Origin: Embiotoca jacksoni
Lineage: Eukaryota > Chordata > Actinopteri > Embiotocidae
Reading direction: 5' to 3'
Assembly (NCBI GenBank): GCA_022577435.1
Contig: JAKOON010000042.1
Coordinates: forward strand, 888,123-952,122
DNA length: 64,000 bases
The notes under the pieces were generated by a model that saw only the letters and a list, made by a program, of their open reading frames with translations, was not told where the DNA came from and did no database searches. Both the position numbers and the translations under genes were made by a program. This document shows positions 17,266 through 30,800 of this stretch, one piece after another; positions within the stretch are counted from its first letter, which is position 1; every line of letters begins with the position of its first letter.

Positions 17266-17495
17266 CAAAACTCCCAATACTGGTTTTTATGTAATATTAC
17301 TTATTTAAAAGTATTTATGAGTTACCTGGCGAAAAAAATGAGCATTTTCATGTAATTTTGGACCATTATAGTTACAATGATTATTTAAAATTCTGTAGAA
17401 AATGGGTAAAAAAAACAACCCAAAACTACTATTCAAGTTATAGTGGCTACTTTGAAAAGAATGCTTAAAGTCTTTTAATGAAAGGAAAAACTTGC

Positions 17496-17514
17496 TATAT
17501 ATATATATATATAT

Positions 17515-17548
<34 letters not shown>

Positions 17549-17553
17549 ATATA
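17496..17553. repeat. (AT)n microsatellite
   Basis: About 58 bp of alternating TA with two 'tatta' interruptions. It is self-complementary and could form a cruciform. Confidence 0.95.
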
Positions 17554-17559
17554 AAACAA

Positions 17560-20500
17560 CAGCTAGAAGTTTTGCAGCACAGTAATTTTTACAATCACAA
17601 AAGTCAGCAGTCTCCTTTTTTTTTCTTTTTTTTTGTCCTGTCTGATAGAAAGTGGGTTTAGAGAACGTCTGTTTTCACACCATCACCGACTGTTTGACTG
17701 GAAGAAGCAAAAGAATTTATCACATCATAAATCTATGTTTTGGAAATTGTGCGGACAGAGAGGCGTTCGGCCCGCGACCGACACGCTTGGAAACAGGAAG
17801 CAGATTCAGGTGCAGCTGCAGACTTCGATTCTCCGAAAACACACGACAGGAAACGCTTTTAATTACGCAAAAAATACCAAACAAGCAATCCTGGTTTTTA
17901 AAGGGACGATCGGCGAACGTCAGTTTGACTGACAGGTCTTTTTATACAGTGGAGACGGAAGAGGATTATTTAATATGTCGATGAAACTCCAGAATCTTTT
18001 ATGAGTTTGTTTTCAGTCGGAAGGGAAACCTAGAAATTAAACCGAAGAAATAAATATTCATGAAGAGGCCGTTTCCTTTTGCCTCTTCAGGGTTTACTTT
18101 CGGTCGGTCTGCAGGTTTTCAGAGAACGCTGTTAAAAAAAACACATTAAAGTCCTGTTTTCTTTGGCCAGAAATCGAACACCGAAATAAGGACTCGGTCG
18201 ATAGTGAGTTCCTTGTGATGTTTTAACATTTTATTCGAGCATCAACAGAAACGTGTTCAGAGTTTACGGCAGGATGAATATGTTCCTTCCTGCTCCTCTA
18301 AAGTCAATATTCCTGCTTCCAGTCAAACAAGCGGCTGCAGTGTGTTTTAATTCACTCATCATATAAAGCAGGAACTTCTTTACTCCTGGTTGGAGACGTG
18401 TTCAAATAAATGAAACTATTTCTCACATAAAAGAAGTTCTGTGTCATGAACCGTGATCTGTGCAGGGAAAACCACCGTCTCACTATTTACACTATTTAAG
18501 ATTCAGAAATGTTTTATATGACATGCAAACAAACAAAAAAAGAAAACTGACCTGAAAGCATCAGATGATATATTGTTGTTGGGAGAGAACTTTTGAGAAA
18601 AAAATCCCTGAAGTCTTGTCATAATCTTTCAGATCCTCGTTGAGTCAACGTCATCGAGACATCTGGAAACAGAAACTGAGATTTCTGAGTCCGTTTTATT
18701 TCCTTAGTTTGGCGGCTGCGGTTTGTTTCGGACATGTCGGCGTGTGATCTTAAAAGATCCCATTAAATCCTCATCCTGAAGCCTGATTTATTATGAGATT
18801 AACATTTCAGAGGAGGTGGGGGATGAAACCGTTTAAAACATGGTAAAGGACTGGAAGGAGGAACGTGGATGTTCGAGAGACAAACCGAAACGGGAAGTAA
18901 ACAAACACTTCCAGGAGAACGTCACATTTTAAAGCTTCTTCACGCCTGAACGTTTGAAACCATCTGTTCGTTGCTCTTCGTATTTTTACACTTTAAACAT
19001 TTGAGACACTGTATTTTGGTTTCAAACAATGTTGGCTATTTAGCCTCAGAAGAAAAACAAATGGAACAGATTCATTTTGTTACGACTATATTATCATCGT
19101 TATGGCGTAACAACCGGTGATTTAAAAAAATAAATAAATTCCTTTAAGAAAATAACTTCCGACATTTTTTCTCCAAATTGACTTTTCACATCAGATGAGA
19201 TTATAATCTTGTCCATGCTAGCAATTTAGTATTTTTTTTTCTACTTCTCGTTCGGGTCTTTTTCCTTCTGTTGTTTAAGTGGTGGTGAAACGCCGCCTCA
19301 ATTTTCTAGTAATTGTTGTGACAGTCTGAAACCATCCAAATAGTGTTTTTGGTCCAGACCTCGGTCCTTCGATCTGGAACATGGATCGAGTCTACTATTT
19401 TTGGTTCAGACCAAACTGAAAAGTCCGATGGTCCGGACCAAAAAACAGCTAAGTGTGAAAGCAGGCTACGTTTCTTTGACTATTACAGTCATTTTGTTTG
19501 AGTTATTCTGCGCACCAACAAGTTCATTACTAGCCAGAGGAGCTAATGAAGGATTTGGTTATTTTCTATCGGTGCCAACGTGACTCAACATGAACATGAA
19601 GTTACAAAACCTTCATTGCGATGTCCATTTAATTAAGAGTGGAAATGAATGCAGTTCTACAATTATTTAGATTTACCAGACAGAATTTGTTTAGAAATGG
19701 TAGGCTTTGTGTGGTGATGATGATGATGGTGATGAGGAAGAGGCCTTTGGACCTGCATGACATCACTTGTCTGCGTTGTGCTTCCAGCAGCTCCTTTTCC
19801 TTTAGATGCTCGGTTCCCAGATCCCCCGACGATGAAGTAAACTCACAACACAGCCGATCTGGACCTTTTTCTTTTTTCGAACAGAAGCACCGTCGTAAGT
19901 GCATGTTTTGTTTTTGTTTGTTGTTGTTTGCGCGTCTCAAACTGGAACCATTTAAGAAAAGTTCGGAGTCTCAGTTCGGACGCCACGTGTCGCCGATCCA
20001 AGAAAGTTTGCTCTGTCGACATTTAGCCACCTCAGCAAATCATTTCGACAGAATTATGTGATTGATGGCCGTGAAACCCCGTCTGTTTGGGAAATATCCC
20101 GTTCAGACGTCGAGAACAACAACAATGAGCCCAATTTTAGACATTTTTGTTGAGTTTGATGTGTAAAACTGTCCACGTCCCCTCAGCGACCTCGAAAAGC
20201 TTCACGAAAACACTGTTAATTATATTTCATTTAAATTAGTTTTAAAAAAAGAAACCCCCAAAAACCTTCAGCTTTCAGTCTCTGCTTTCTGTTTGAGATT
20301 TCTCATTGTCAACGTGCCCACTGGTGCGAATGTCTCTGATATTTGTGTAACATCTCCCACTGCTCGGATCTTTGTGGCTCTTCGCATAATTCGAATTTTC
20401 CTTCTCCACTTGCGGTAGAATAGTTTGAATTTCCTCCTTTGTTCGGGGAACAACGGCTGCTTTTCACGCTTCCTGGGAACTTCGAGTGGCTTCGACGTCG

Positions 20501-23410
20501 GCGTTCTGCTGAGACATTTTTGTCCTCACTGATCCGTCTGTGAACTGAATTTAAAAACTGAATTAAGTTCGCCTGTCTGGGTGCTTCAGACTGGAACTGT
20601 TAGACTTTTCCTGTTGGAGTATTTGTTGGTTTGCATGACTCTCTTTTGTGTTTTTCAAGTCTCTTTGCTTGGATTTAGTTTTGTGTTTTTTTTTTGTTTT
20701 TTTTTACCGCCATGTGATGTCATCTTTATGAGACGTCGCTGGAATCCTGGCGTCCGTCCAACTGACGTCATATCACCGAGAGACATTTAACCAAAGAAAT
20801 ATTTCAGCATGTGCAGTGAATTTGCGTCCGAACTTTCCACTCTATGACAAAATACACGAATACGTAAAAAAGCCAGTTCGGAGGGTTCCTGATGTGCGTG
20901 AACAGAAGCGCTGTGATGGCACGGAGCAGGTGGAAGCAATAAACTTCAGAGACGACGCCGCCGATACTTCCTCACGAAGGTCGTTGCTTCTCGCCGCTCC
21001 GTTCACCTGCAACAAGACGAGTCTCTGAACTTTTTGATCGCCCCTCGTACATGAATGAAACCGTTTTTAAATCTCTCTCTTTTGTCGTATATATTTCCTC
21101 CCTCAGAGGTCATGTTTTCCACCTCCGGCTGCTCCAGGTTTCTGTCCTTCAGCCTTTTTACGAGATGAAAGGTTAGGAGTCCCATATGGTGAAGGAATGA
21201 TGGGGGATGTGGGGGGTGATGGTGAAAAGAAAGAAAAATGAGGACGTCCGGGGGAGTGGGGGGGGGGGGGGAAACAAAGGTAGGTAGACATTTTTTTCTG
21301 TCTTGTAAAATCTGCCCACGCATCCCTGTCGGCCTCCATCGGCCTCCGAAGGGTGATCGCTGTGTTGTTTCTTGATGTTCTTCCAGCCTCCCTCTGAGAT
21401 GGACTAACCAGAGGTTTGAGGTCCGATCGGTGGGGCTGACGTACGAAGGAAACCAAAACAAACACAACACAACAAAGAAGCTACACAAAGACAAAAAAAA
21501 ACATCTGTCAAATACCGACTGTTCCCATGAAAAACTGAAGGCAGGGAAACATGAGTAAAATGTCAAATCATCGGGGATAATGAGTCTCCTTTTTTAATAA
21601 ATTCTTTATTAGTGGCCGGTACTTGACAGACTTTCTGTCTTAATGTTGGCATGAATGTGAAGGATTTCCACATCTGCTCTGTCGGCGAGGCAGCTGATTG
21701 GTGGAGAAGACGTCCCTCGCCGCTCTGCGTTGGCTTTTTATGTGGCTCCATAATATAGTATATGTGAGGAGATGGTTCACGTCGAGCGTCCACTCGGTCC
21801 CGAAGCTTGGCCGACGTGCTCCGAGTGGAAACTGTGAGCGAGCGGAAACTTGAGAGTCAGCGGTCCGGACCGGCACGTGCCCCATCTTTTACCCGGCGTA
21901 CGTTGGCCCGCCGTAACGGTCACGCTCTGCCGAGTGTGCATCTCTGGTATGTTCATCTGCTGTGACATGTGATGATTGGAAACCTTTTAGTCCTCTCTCC
22001 ACGGTTCTGATACAGGAAAGCTCTGATTTACACATGAATGTAAAAAACAAATTGGCCAAAATGACTGTTCTTTGAAATAAAGTTTGTACAGCTTTGGAAG
22101 ACTTGCAGCTTTAATGAGCCTGTACAATAAGGTACAAAACATGAAAAAAACCGACAAACTCTTATTAAATGCTGCTGGAATTCTCACACAGTTTTTATTA
22201 TTATTTCATAAAGTCGTCTGGAAACAAATTTTTGATTCAACCGATAGTTTTCTGATTGTTTTATTGATGTCTGATAGAATATAATTCTTTTATAGTACAA
22301 GGAAAACTGAAAAGCAATCCCACTGGTGCAAACACCGAGAAAAGAAAACGCAAAATATAAAAATGATGTGTATTTGCTGTAACCTGTAAGAACAGTAGGG
22401 TTTCTGAGTTATTTCACATTTGGAGCTCTATTTTCATCAATCTACGAGCAGGCGTGGCCAACTTTTTTGGTTATTTGGTAAACCCAAATGTAAGTGAATA
22501 TGTGGCGCAATAGTAAAGCCGGGGAAGTAGATAATTAGGTGTGTCACAACCGAATTCAAGAATGGGCATTCAAATCAGCTCCTAATGGCCATCAACGACC
22601 AACATACTCACCCTCGTGCATAAATTACATCGTGTCACAACTGCATGTTCTTACACGGTCGGCTAGAAAGGCTTTTTGAATTACAACCAAATCGCCCGAC
22701 TGCCAAATACAAAAATGTGGAAAGTGTCACTATCACAATTAAAACATCCCGGACGAGCCCCTGCATATGTTAACACACTGGCTCAATGGCAGCAACGTTA
22801 GCAGAAGGAGGGGCATTTTTAAACCTTGTCAGGTTGGTGAGACTTTCTAAAGGCAAATGATCAGAGCAGGTAGGTACACACAGACAGCGCATCATATGTT
22901 AAATAACATCAGTCAGTTGTGGCTGTTGTGGTTAACTGCTGCACGACGCCAGTTTGCGTGTAATGCATGTAAAACTGACGCGCCTACAGCCTTCATACAT
23001 GTGTCTGTTGTGTTGGCCTGTTTATTTTTGTAAAGATGTTAAAGGTGTAATGGTGCATGTCCCATAAGGATGACACAAGACCTTACAGCGAGACGACGGT
23101 GACCCGTTCACACTGGGATCAATTCCTTCCTTTGCTACGGACTAGACGGACGGCTGGTAGTTTGCACATGGAAGATGTAAAAGGCACAAAAATCTCCAAA
23201 CACAATACCAGAGTTTCTCGTAGGAGATTATAAACTGCACATGTGATGAGAGACTCCTGGAGCCAAAGTTTGTCTTCAAGTAGGAATGACATTGGTGGCG
23301 ATTAAAGTCATTATTCCTGAAAAATACTTTTTAAACATTTTGGCTGTTTCACTGAATAAAGAAGTTGTCTCTTCTTCTGTTATTACGGTGCTAATTTCAC
23401 CATTTCTGTC
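17560..23410. other. Intergenic DNA, no gene seen
   Basis: No exon with consistent splice sites and a recognisable domain was found on either strand. Minor features are GAT repeats near 19717-19735 and a G-rich run near 21252-21270. Confidence 0.5.
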
Positions 23411-23414
23411 TTTT

Positions 23415-23640
23415 CACAGTCGTATCGTCATGTTTTCAAGTCGTCAGTCCCATTCTTGTGAATGTGATATCTCAGGGACGCTTCGAGGAACTTTCTTCAG
23501 ATTTGGCACAAACGTTCACTTGACCTCAAGGATGAACTGGTTGGAATTTGGTGCTCAAAGGCCACTGTGACAAAACAGACTTGTGATCATGACTCAAGAA
23601 TTCATACGCTAATTACGCCAAAAAGGACACACGAATTTGT
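23415..23640. repeat. Dispersed teleost repeat family C copy
   Basis: Contains gatatctcagggacgcttcg, agatttggcacaaacgttcac, ctcaaggatgaactgg and caagaattcatacgctaatt. Related blocks recur at 30140-30800 and 39640-39960. It is a non-coding interspersed repeat, common in fish genomes as I remember them. Confidence 0.75.
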
Positions 23641-26600
23641 AACAGGATAAAACTGAGGAACAGAAGAGGAGACCAGAAGGACGGACTACCAGACAGTCCC
23701 TCCAGGAAATCTATTGTTTTTCCGAAAAGATTTCGTCAGCAGAAGCTGTGCTGAAAGTATTAAGTAAGGCGGCCAATTTAGTTTTCTATATTTTTGCTTT
23801 AAACAGGATGTTTTGGGTGTTGAAGACAAAACTGCTCTGGAAAATATACATCGGTCTAACCTCTGCGATAGAGCCTTGCGTATTCTGTGCTGAAGTACTT
23901 AAACCAATAAATTGTGTGTCTGTGTTGTGTCACAATTTACAAAAACCCCCGTGTAGAATTTTACCTCCTCATGAACGAGCTCAAGAAACCCGGTTGTCTG
24001 CTTTTTTCTGACGCGCAGGTTTAAAAGTTGATTTACAGACTCCACCTTCTGTCCTCTGAAAAACTAGTGGGACCCTCGCAGCGTCCGTCAGCGTTAGGTA
24101 AGCGAGGTTTTGGCAGGTGGAGCGGATGAGTTATGTGCGTTTGTGCGAAGCCGGTTTTTTTTCCCTCTTGTTGTGTGTTGCGTTTTGAGCAGAGGCGAAA
24201 GGGAAGGCGTGCAGCCAGACGGACGGACGAGGTCCTGACAGGCCGGTCGTACACGAGCTGCACACACTAATGAAAATGTGATCTGACCTGATGTAACGCT
24301 GCAGTCACTTCAGGTTGGAGCCACTCGGCGCTAATAGATTCTCAGCCTGCCGTCGTATTTCGCTGCAGCTGCTGTGGAAACGACGGTTCGAACACAGAGA
24401 TTGCATCACTTTGCATTACGGGTTGCTCGTAGCTTTAATGTCTTTGGATCAGTGTGGTTGAAGGTGGAGCAAAAGCTTGTAAGAACAAAAGTGGCATCTT
24501 CACGTCAGCTGCTGAGATGTCGATGAGTTGACAAAAGGTGTTCATTTCAACACCACGCGGTTGGTTTTTTGACGGAAGCAGTACACAGGAAGTCGAGGAA
24601 CGACACGGTGCAACCGTTAACCACCAACCACGGGGCAGCTTCTCGGTTTCATATAAACACCCATCGAGAGGGCGCTGGAAGTGGGAGGGGCCAATAAGCC
24701 TTTTAACGTTATCAGTTGAGATCCACAACACGAAATATAACCATCAACTGTCCTGCTGACGCCTAGTTCCATCTCCACTCTGTACGTCCTTCAGGTCAAG
24801 CTGCAGTATTTTTTGGGGTGTTAAGGTTGTACCGAAGGGTTGTGTCTCTCATCGACACCATCGCGGCGTGTTGGAGAGGAAATGGAAGCGTTTAGACACA
24901 AACCCGCCATTATAAACTGTAGGACCATGACTGAACTGTCTTTATTGTCGATGTTTCATTTTTTGTTATTACTCAGAAGTAATTTGCTCTCGGGTATTAA
25001 TAAATCAGACTGAAAGTGATTGCACTAGAAAACCAGCTCATAATATGAGTTCCCCGGTGAGCCGGTGGTTTTGAGTGAAACCAGACTGGTTTGTGGTCTC
25101 ACACTTTGTCATTTGTGGGTCAAAAACTGCCAGAAACTAAAGTGGAAAAAAAATAAATAAACGACCCACGTTGGAAATGAGCTGCTTCCCGGTCGCACAC
25201 GAAACTCAATCTGTCACCGTTATTGACGGAACAGTCGAGACATACGTCGTCGACTTCAATCAGCGTTTTTCCAGCTTTTTACAAGATCCGTGCTCTGGTT
25301 ATTCGCGGGGAACAGCCGCTCGCTCCCACGGACCCGTCTTTGGCTCGGCCCGCAACACATATGGTACAATTAGCCTTTTACTTCAGCGCGCATGTGTTCT
25401 TGGTTTTCTGAGGCATTTCAGTCATTTCTGAGCTCCTGCAGAGGACCACGTAAGCTCTGCTGAGGAGTCCCGTGGGCAGAAAAATGGGCAGTTAAAAGGT
25501 GGTATTTAAGATGATCGGCTCACCGAATCACCTTCTGCTCGCTGCTTCACTCTAATGACGGTGCGCAGCTGTGGCAGACTGATGATCTGCAGGGTTTAAC
25601 TGCACCTTATCATCTTTTATTTTGAAGGAGTTCCACAAAAGTGGAAGTAGCTTCCAGGTCTGAAAAATTAGGCCGATGCAGAAGTGTCTTATTATAATTA
25701 ATATTACTGAATTGTTTTCTTTGAAATACTCAAATTAAATAGTTAAATATACAGGTAAGGCTGAATGAGTTTGTTAATTACATTAACAATTAACAACACT
25801 TTAAAATATTTTTGTTCCCTTTTTAATTAACCATTAGCTTTTTCTCGCAGAATGAGCAGGACATATTTTGAAAAAGGTTTTAAAGTGTAAAAGTGGGATA
25901 AAAAAAACAACAGCTTATCGAGTGAAAAGAAATAAATCCAGAGCTACCGTCTTACGAGCGTCCAGGAGAGCGGTGAGCGTCAGTGCGCCGTGGAGGTCTG
26001 TCGGGCTTTACTGGCAGCTCGTAAACTTGATAGTAAAGCTGACTGGCCTTCAGCCTCTGATTAGTGAGCCTGAATGCCTCCAGGCTGAATCTCACACTGC
26101 AGCGGAGAACCATCTTATAGATTCAGATAATCGGCTCCTCAGGGCAGTTTTAAGGTTTATTTCTGTTTAAGCTAACCGCATGTTTAAAGAGGGGTAAAAA
26201 TGTTTTGGTGGATGACCCCGTTTATTCCAAAAGACTTTGTTCCTGTTAGAAAAGCCACATGAATTCGGAAAGAAGTTAAGTCCTCGTCGCTGAAGCATTT
26301 TTATGAAATTCGTGAATTTGGTATTGCAGCTTAAGGCATTCTGCATCGGCCTCATTTTTCAGACCCGGAAGCTACGAACACTTTTATAAACAGTCTGTGT
26401 GCTTAACTCAGTGCTCAGTTTTTATATTCCAGTGGTCCCACTAATCCCAAATTATAATCAATTATAAATACTTTCCTTTTTCTTTTTGAATTTACACAAC
26501 TGAAATGTAAATTTGTTTTAATTTAATGTAATTTTTTAAAAATTGAATGTAAAAACGAAACTTGATAGTGATGCTATTATTCTCATGTAGGTTTGAACCG

Positions 26601-26975
26601 TGCATCATGTGGTCCTGATACAAATCTTATCCAAACCTGCCGTCCAGTATTAGGAGGACGTTATCGGCAGGTTTTTTTTGCTATTGGTTTGTTTTACATC
26701 CTCTCTGAACAAAAAAAACAATCGCGATGCCGGCCAAAGTGTCTGATGTCAGGTTCCTGGAAGCCGCTCACAGTTCACAGCGAACGGAGGGGAGATGCAT
26801 CGAAATCAGACTCCATGTGACACAAACAAGAAGAGCCAGCGTTCCCTTAAGAAAAAAACCCATTTAGAAATTCAGATGTTTTCCATCGTGACTCGTCCGC
26901 CCAGCAGGGACCTGTAAAGCACACAGAGTTACATCACAGAGGAGGAGAGAGCAGGAGGGAGGACAAATTCTTCAA
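23641..26975. other. Intergenic DNA, no gene seen
   Basis: Only short ORFs without recognisable domains are present. A small family-A-like fragment (gaagctacgaacacttttat) lies near 26360-26395. Confidence 0.5.
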
Positions 26976-26979
26976 GTAT

Positions 26980-27158
26980 GAGAAGATTTTACTGCTCTCC
27001 TCCTCCTCCTTTCTCTCTCTCTCCCTCTCCGTTTGTCCATCCTCCTCCTCCTCCTCTTCTTCCTCCTCGTCCTGCAGGCCAGTCAATGAGAGCTCCGCCG
27101 AGCCGAGAGACTCTCGTTGGACCGGCTGGGAGAGAAAACTCGTCACGTCTCCGAGCAG
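26980..27158 (+). promoter_or_regulatory. tnxb: Candidate tnxb 5' non-coding first exon and promoter region
   Basis: A pyrimidine-rich block (26995-27070) precedes a GC-rich stretch ending in a strong donor, CAG|gtaaga at 27158/27159. The tnxb start-codon exon begins after an acceptor (tgttccag) at 31377, so it needs an upstream non-coding exon. This is the best donor I see upstream. The transcription start is not determined, and joining the two is inference. Confidence 0.35.
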
Positions 27159-28729
27159 GTAAGATGCTTCGCTTCGCTTTTCTTTTTAAAGGTTCTCGGA
27201 TCAAATGCAAAAGTTTTTTAAAAGAAATGCTCCTTTTTGCAACTTTCATTCACAAAAGACTTTTTGGTGATAATTTCACTGATGTTGCATCAACGGTGCA
27301 CAAAGAAATAAGAGTTAAATATGCTTATTTTATTTTTTTAAACAAAGTAATCTGCCGCTTTTTTTTTTTATCATCAATCGCTGAAACAAACTTCAGATGA
27401 ATCCAACGACTTGTTGCTTTTTCTTCGTTTTATTTTCATTATCGTTTTGGGGATTTTTTTTTGAGCTGCTGGTTGAACAAAGTTGAAGATGCTGCAGTTT
27501 TCTCTGGTTTAAAAAAGAATCTGTCTGGAACTATTTTCATTGTTTATGAATCACTTTTCAAGGCAAAATGCAAATTATTTCTTAGTTTCAGCTTCAGAGT
27601 TGTGAGGATTTGCTCCTATTCTGGTGTCTTTTGATATTAAACTGAATGTTGGTTGGTCAAAAAGAAGCAGCTCGAAGAGTCTTCTGTTGTCTTTTGGATA
27701 TTTATTGCTGTTTTCAGACATTTTAAACACCAAACGATCATTCAGTTGATTAAGAAAATGAATGACAGATAACATATTGCATTATTTTGATTTGATTTTT
27801 ATTGTTATTTTCAAGCACAAATTAATATTTTGGTGTTTTTGTGCTGCTGGGGGAAAAAAAAAACAATTTGAGAATAAATGTTTTAATTTTTCAGTTTTCT
27901 TACATAATAAAAATCAATTCTAAATTGAGGCACAATATATTCAAAAATTCAACATTAAGGGCTTTAAAACTGGTTTCAGTATCTGATTTGTTAAAAAAAA
28001 AAAATGCAACATTTAAACACCTTTGCTAAAGCATAAAACAAATCATTTATATTTTTTTGTCTGTTGTTGGGTGATAAAAATGTTCTTGTGCAATTCAATA
28101 AAATTCTTTTTAAAGTATGTCTTCAGTAATCGTAAAAAAATCCCAACTCGATGTAAAAATATGCCGGTTATCCTGCAATGTTCTTCACAAAAAAAAACAA
28201 CTTCCATAACAAAACTGCTGCAGAAAATTATACCTAAACAGGAGAATTTGTACTAGAAGTAAAAGACAGACGTTCGGATGCTGCGTATGTTCATTAAAGA
28301 TGCTTCAGTGAGTTGACCGCAGCGAGATGAGATGGAAATCGATGCAAATTTATGTGAAGAACGCAAAACTCTGTGAGCGAATGACTTCATCGTTCTGCGG
28401 CGTCCTCGACCTCCGACTGTAAAAAGTCTGACACCTCATCTGTGATGGATTTCACAGCAGCTTCCTGTCTGGACTTCAGCATTTGCAAAACTAACGTTAA
28501 CTCCAACCAAAACATACAAGTTGTTTTATCACTGTGTTCCTCACGGTTTGTTCTTAGTGAGATAAAAGAGACATTTTTAATTTTTTGGTCAAATGGCTTT
28601 CTGTTTGACAAACAAACACAAATAAATCTCTGATTGAACATGCTGAGGTCGAGTTGCATTGTGGGTAACGTAGGCAGCAGGTTTTGACATAGAAGAAGAA
28701 CGTGATATACCAATCAGCAACCAGCAGTG

Positions 28730-29056
28730 ACGTCGCCACGTTGGTTCGTGAACGTTATGAATCCTCCAGTTCAGATTCTGTCCGTCACCATCTTTGCTAG
28801 TTCGGAGCGGTTTGGTAGCAGGAAGTGACCATATTTGGACGAGCTGGGGGAGGAGCCAGAGGTGGATCTGACCGATCTGATTGGAAACCTGACGATACTA
28901 CGTGATTGATGAGAGAAGTTGAATGGGAGTCTATGGAGCCGGAGGCTTTTTGGAGCCGACCTCTAGTGGCACTCGCTGGTATTGCAGCTGAAGACACTTC
29001 TGGATCAGAACCATTTTACAGACCTGAAGCTACGAACTCTTTTATATCCAGTCTGT
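28730..29056 (+). mobile_element. Dispersed repeat family A, internally deleted copy
   Basis: Closely matches 16735-17265 but lacks about 200 bp in the middle, the junction lying near 28905. If tnxb starts near 27.1 kb, this copy lies in its first intron. Confidence 0.75.
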
Positions 29057-30139
29057 AGTTTATACGACGTTAACTCACTGAAAGCAAAAAAAATTATAAC
29101 ATTTTATCTTCAGGGAAGTCTTAATTCTGACTGTTTTTTTTCTTTCATTTCTGCGTAAGGAAAAGGAGAAAATTTAAAGGTTTAAAATCAAGTTAGAAAA
29201 AAATGTAATTGTTTAACCACCACAGTCGAACACCTCCAGGTTCTTACGACCCGATTGTCCAATCAAATCATTAATCTGAGTTAAGTTTGTGTTTACCAGG
29301 TCGATCGGTTTCATGTGTCTGCTGACAGCTGGACTCCAACAGGAGGAAAAAGCTGCAGCAGCAGAGAGAGAGGGACTGAAGGTGAAGTTCTTTACGGGGG
29401 CGTTCTGGGAGTTTCTATTGGCCCCCCGAGACCCGACCCGACCGTAGCAGCTGGAACAGCTGTGGCCTGCAGGTATTTCACAAGCTAATCGTTCCCGTCG
29501 AGGTCCAGACGGAGACGCTGAACCCTTTTTGTGTCGGGTCGGAGAAACTCCATGTGGACCGACGGGTTCACATCTGAGCTGCAGCAGTTTTGAAGGAGGC
29601 AAACAGGAAGTAGTGTTCAGCAATTCAAGTCGGGAAATACCAGAAAACAGTATCGGACACATCGGAAATAACATATTGAAAGTAATAACAGTTCTAAGAG
29701 GAAACTCATTTCTGTCCTTTTCATTCAGAGATCTATTAACACGTGTTCTCCTAAATTGAATTTATTGCTGCAGCAGCAGGATGAAAGACGTGATGATGTC
29801 GCCGTGGACTCGGTCCAGCGGCTGCTCTCCACATTCAGACCTGCTGCTGTAGCTGAACGCAGATCTGAGCAGGAGATCTGTCGAGTATTAACCAGCTTCA
29901 GTTGTGAAACCTCTCGGGGGAGTCGAGTCAGCTCGATCACTCAGGGTCTGACTCATATTTGTGGCTCGGCTACTGTGTGCTGCAGGAAATGTCAGGCGGA
30001 ACTACTGTGTGGTCGTATTTATCACTTAACATAATTAAATTTGTGGTTTATATTGTTGAACGTACACAAGAGAAGCTACTTTAAAACGAGAATTACGGCC
30101 TAGCGATTGTATTCTTCCACCAACTAAGTTGTGGTTTAC

Positions 30140-30800
30140 GTGCTCATCGGTCCAAACTCAAAGATGTTCAGACCCTCAAAATAAAATGATTTGATCCCAA
30201 GTCCAAGTAATTGATTGTCCCACATTTGAAGAGATTCCCTCGAGACGTCGCGTTCACAGTGTGAAACGGATGCGAACTCACGGTGGCCTTGACCTTTGAC
30301 CTCTAACCACCAGAATTGTATCGGTTCATCCTCGAGGTCAAGTGAACGTTTGTGCCAAATTTTAAGAGATTCCCTCGAGGCGTTCACGAGAATGGAATGG
30401 GCGGACAGTGATGGACGTAAGGTCACAGTGACCTTTGACCTTTGACCACCAAAATATACTCGGTTTATCCTTGAGGCCAAGTGAATGTTTGTGCCAAATT
30501 TTAAGAATTTTTCTTGAGGCGTTCTTGAGATATGGTCCGAGTTTTGAAACGGATGCGAACTCAGTGACCTTTGACTTTTAATCACCAAAATGTCTCCGGT
30601 TCATCCACGAGTCCAAGTGAACGTTTGTGCCAAATTTGAAGATGATTCCGTCGAGGCGCTCCAGAGATATTACCTTCACGAGACTGGAAAGAGCAGATAG
30701 TATTGGGCGTGAAGTGACAGTGACCCTTGACCTGCGATAACTAAAGTCTATTCGGTTCATCCACGAGTCCAAGTGAACGTTTGTGCCAAATTTTCCCAAA
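30140..30800. repeat. Tandem cluster of family C repeat, about 140-bp units
   Basis: About five head-to-tail diverged units. The block tgtgccaaat recurs at 30351, 30490, 30626 and 30782, with an altered copy near 30216. Most units carry tgacctttgacc-type direct repeats; 30421-30433 reads ggtcacagtgacc. It lies in the presumed first intron of tnxb. Confidence 0.8.

Noticed and set aside
22448..22480. caggcgtggccaacttttttgg resembling the end of a hAT-type transposon
   Set aside because: I could not find a matching opposite terminus or an 8-bp target duplication, so it is too weak to annotate.
10240..26975. Many ORFs of 60-190 codons in the intergenic region
   Set aside because: None has a recognisable domain, consistent splice partners or a coding-like composition. 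Their number is what chance predicts for this length.
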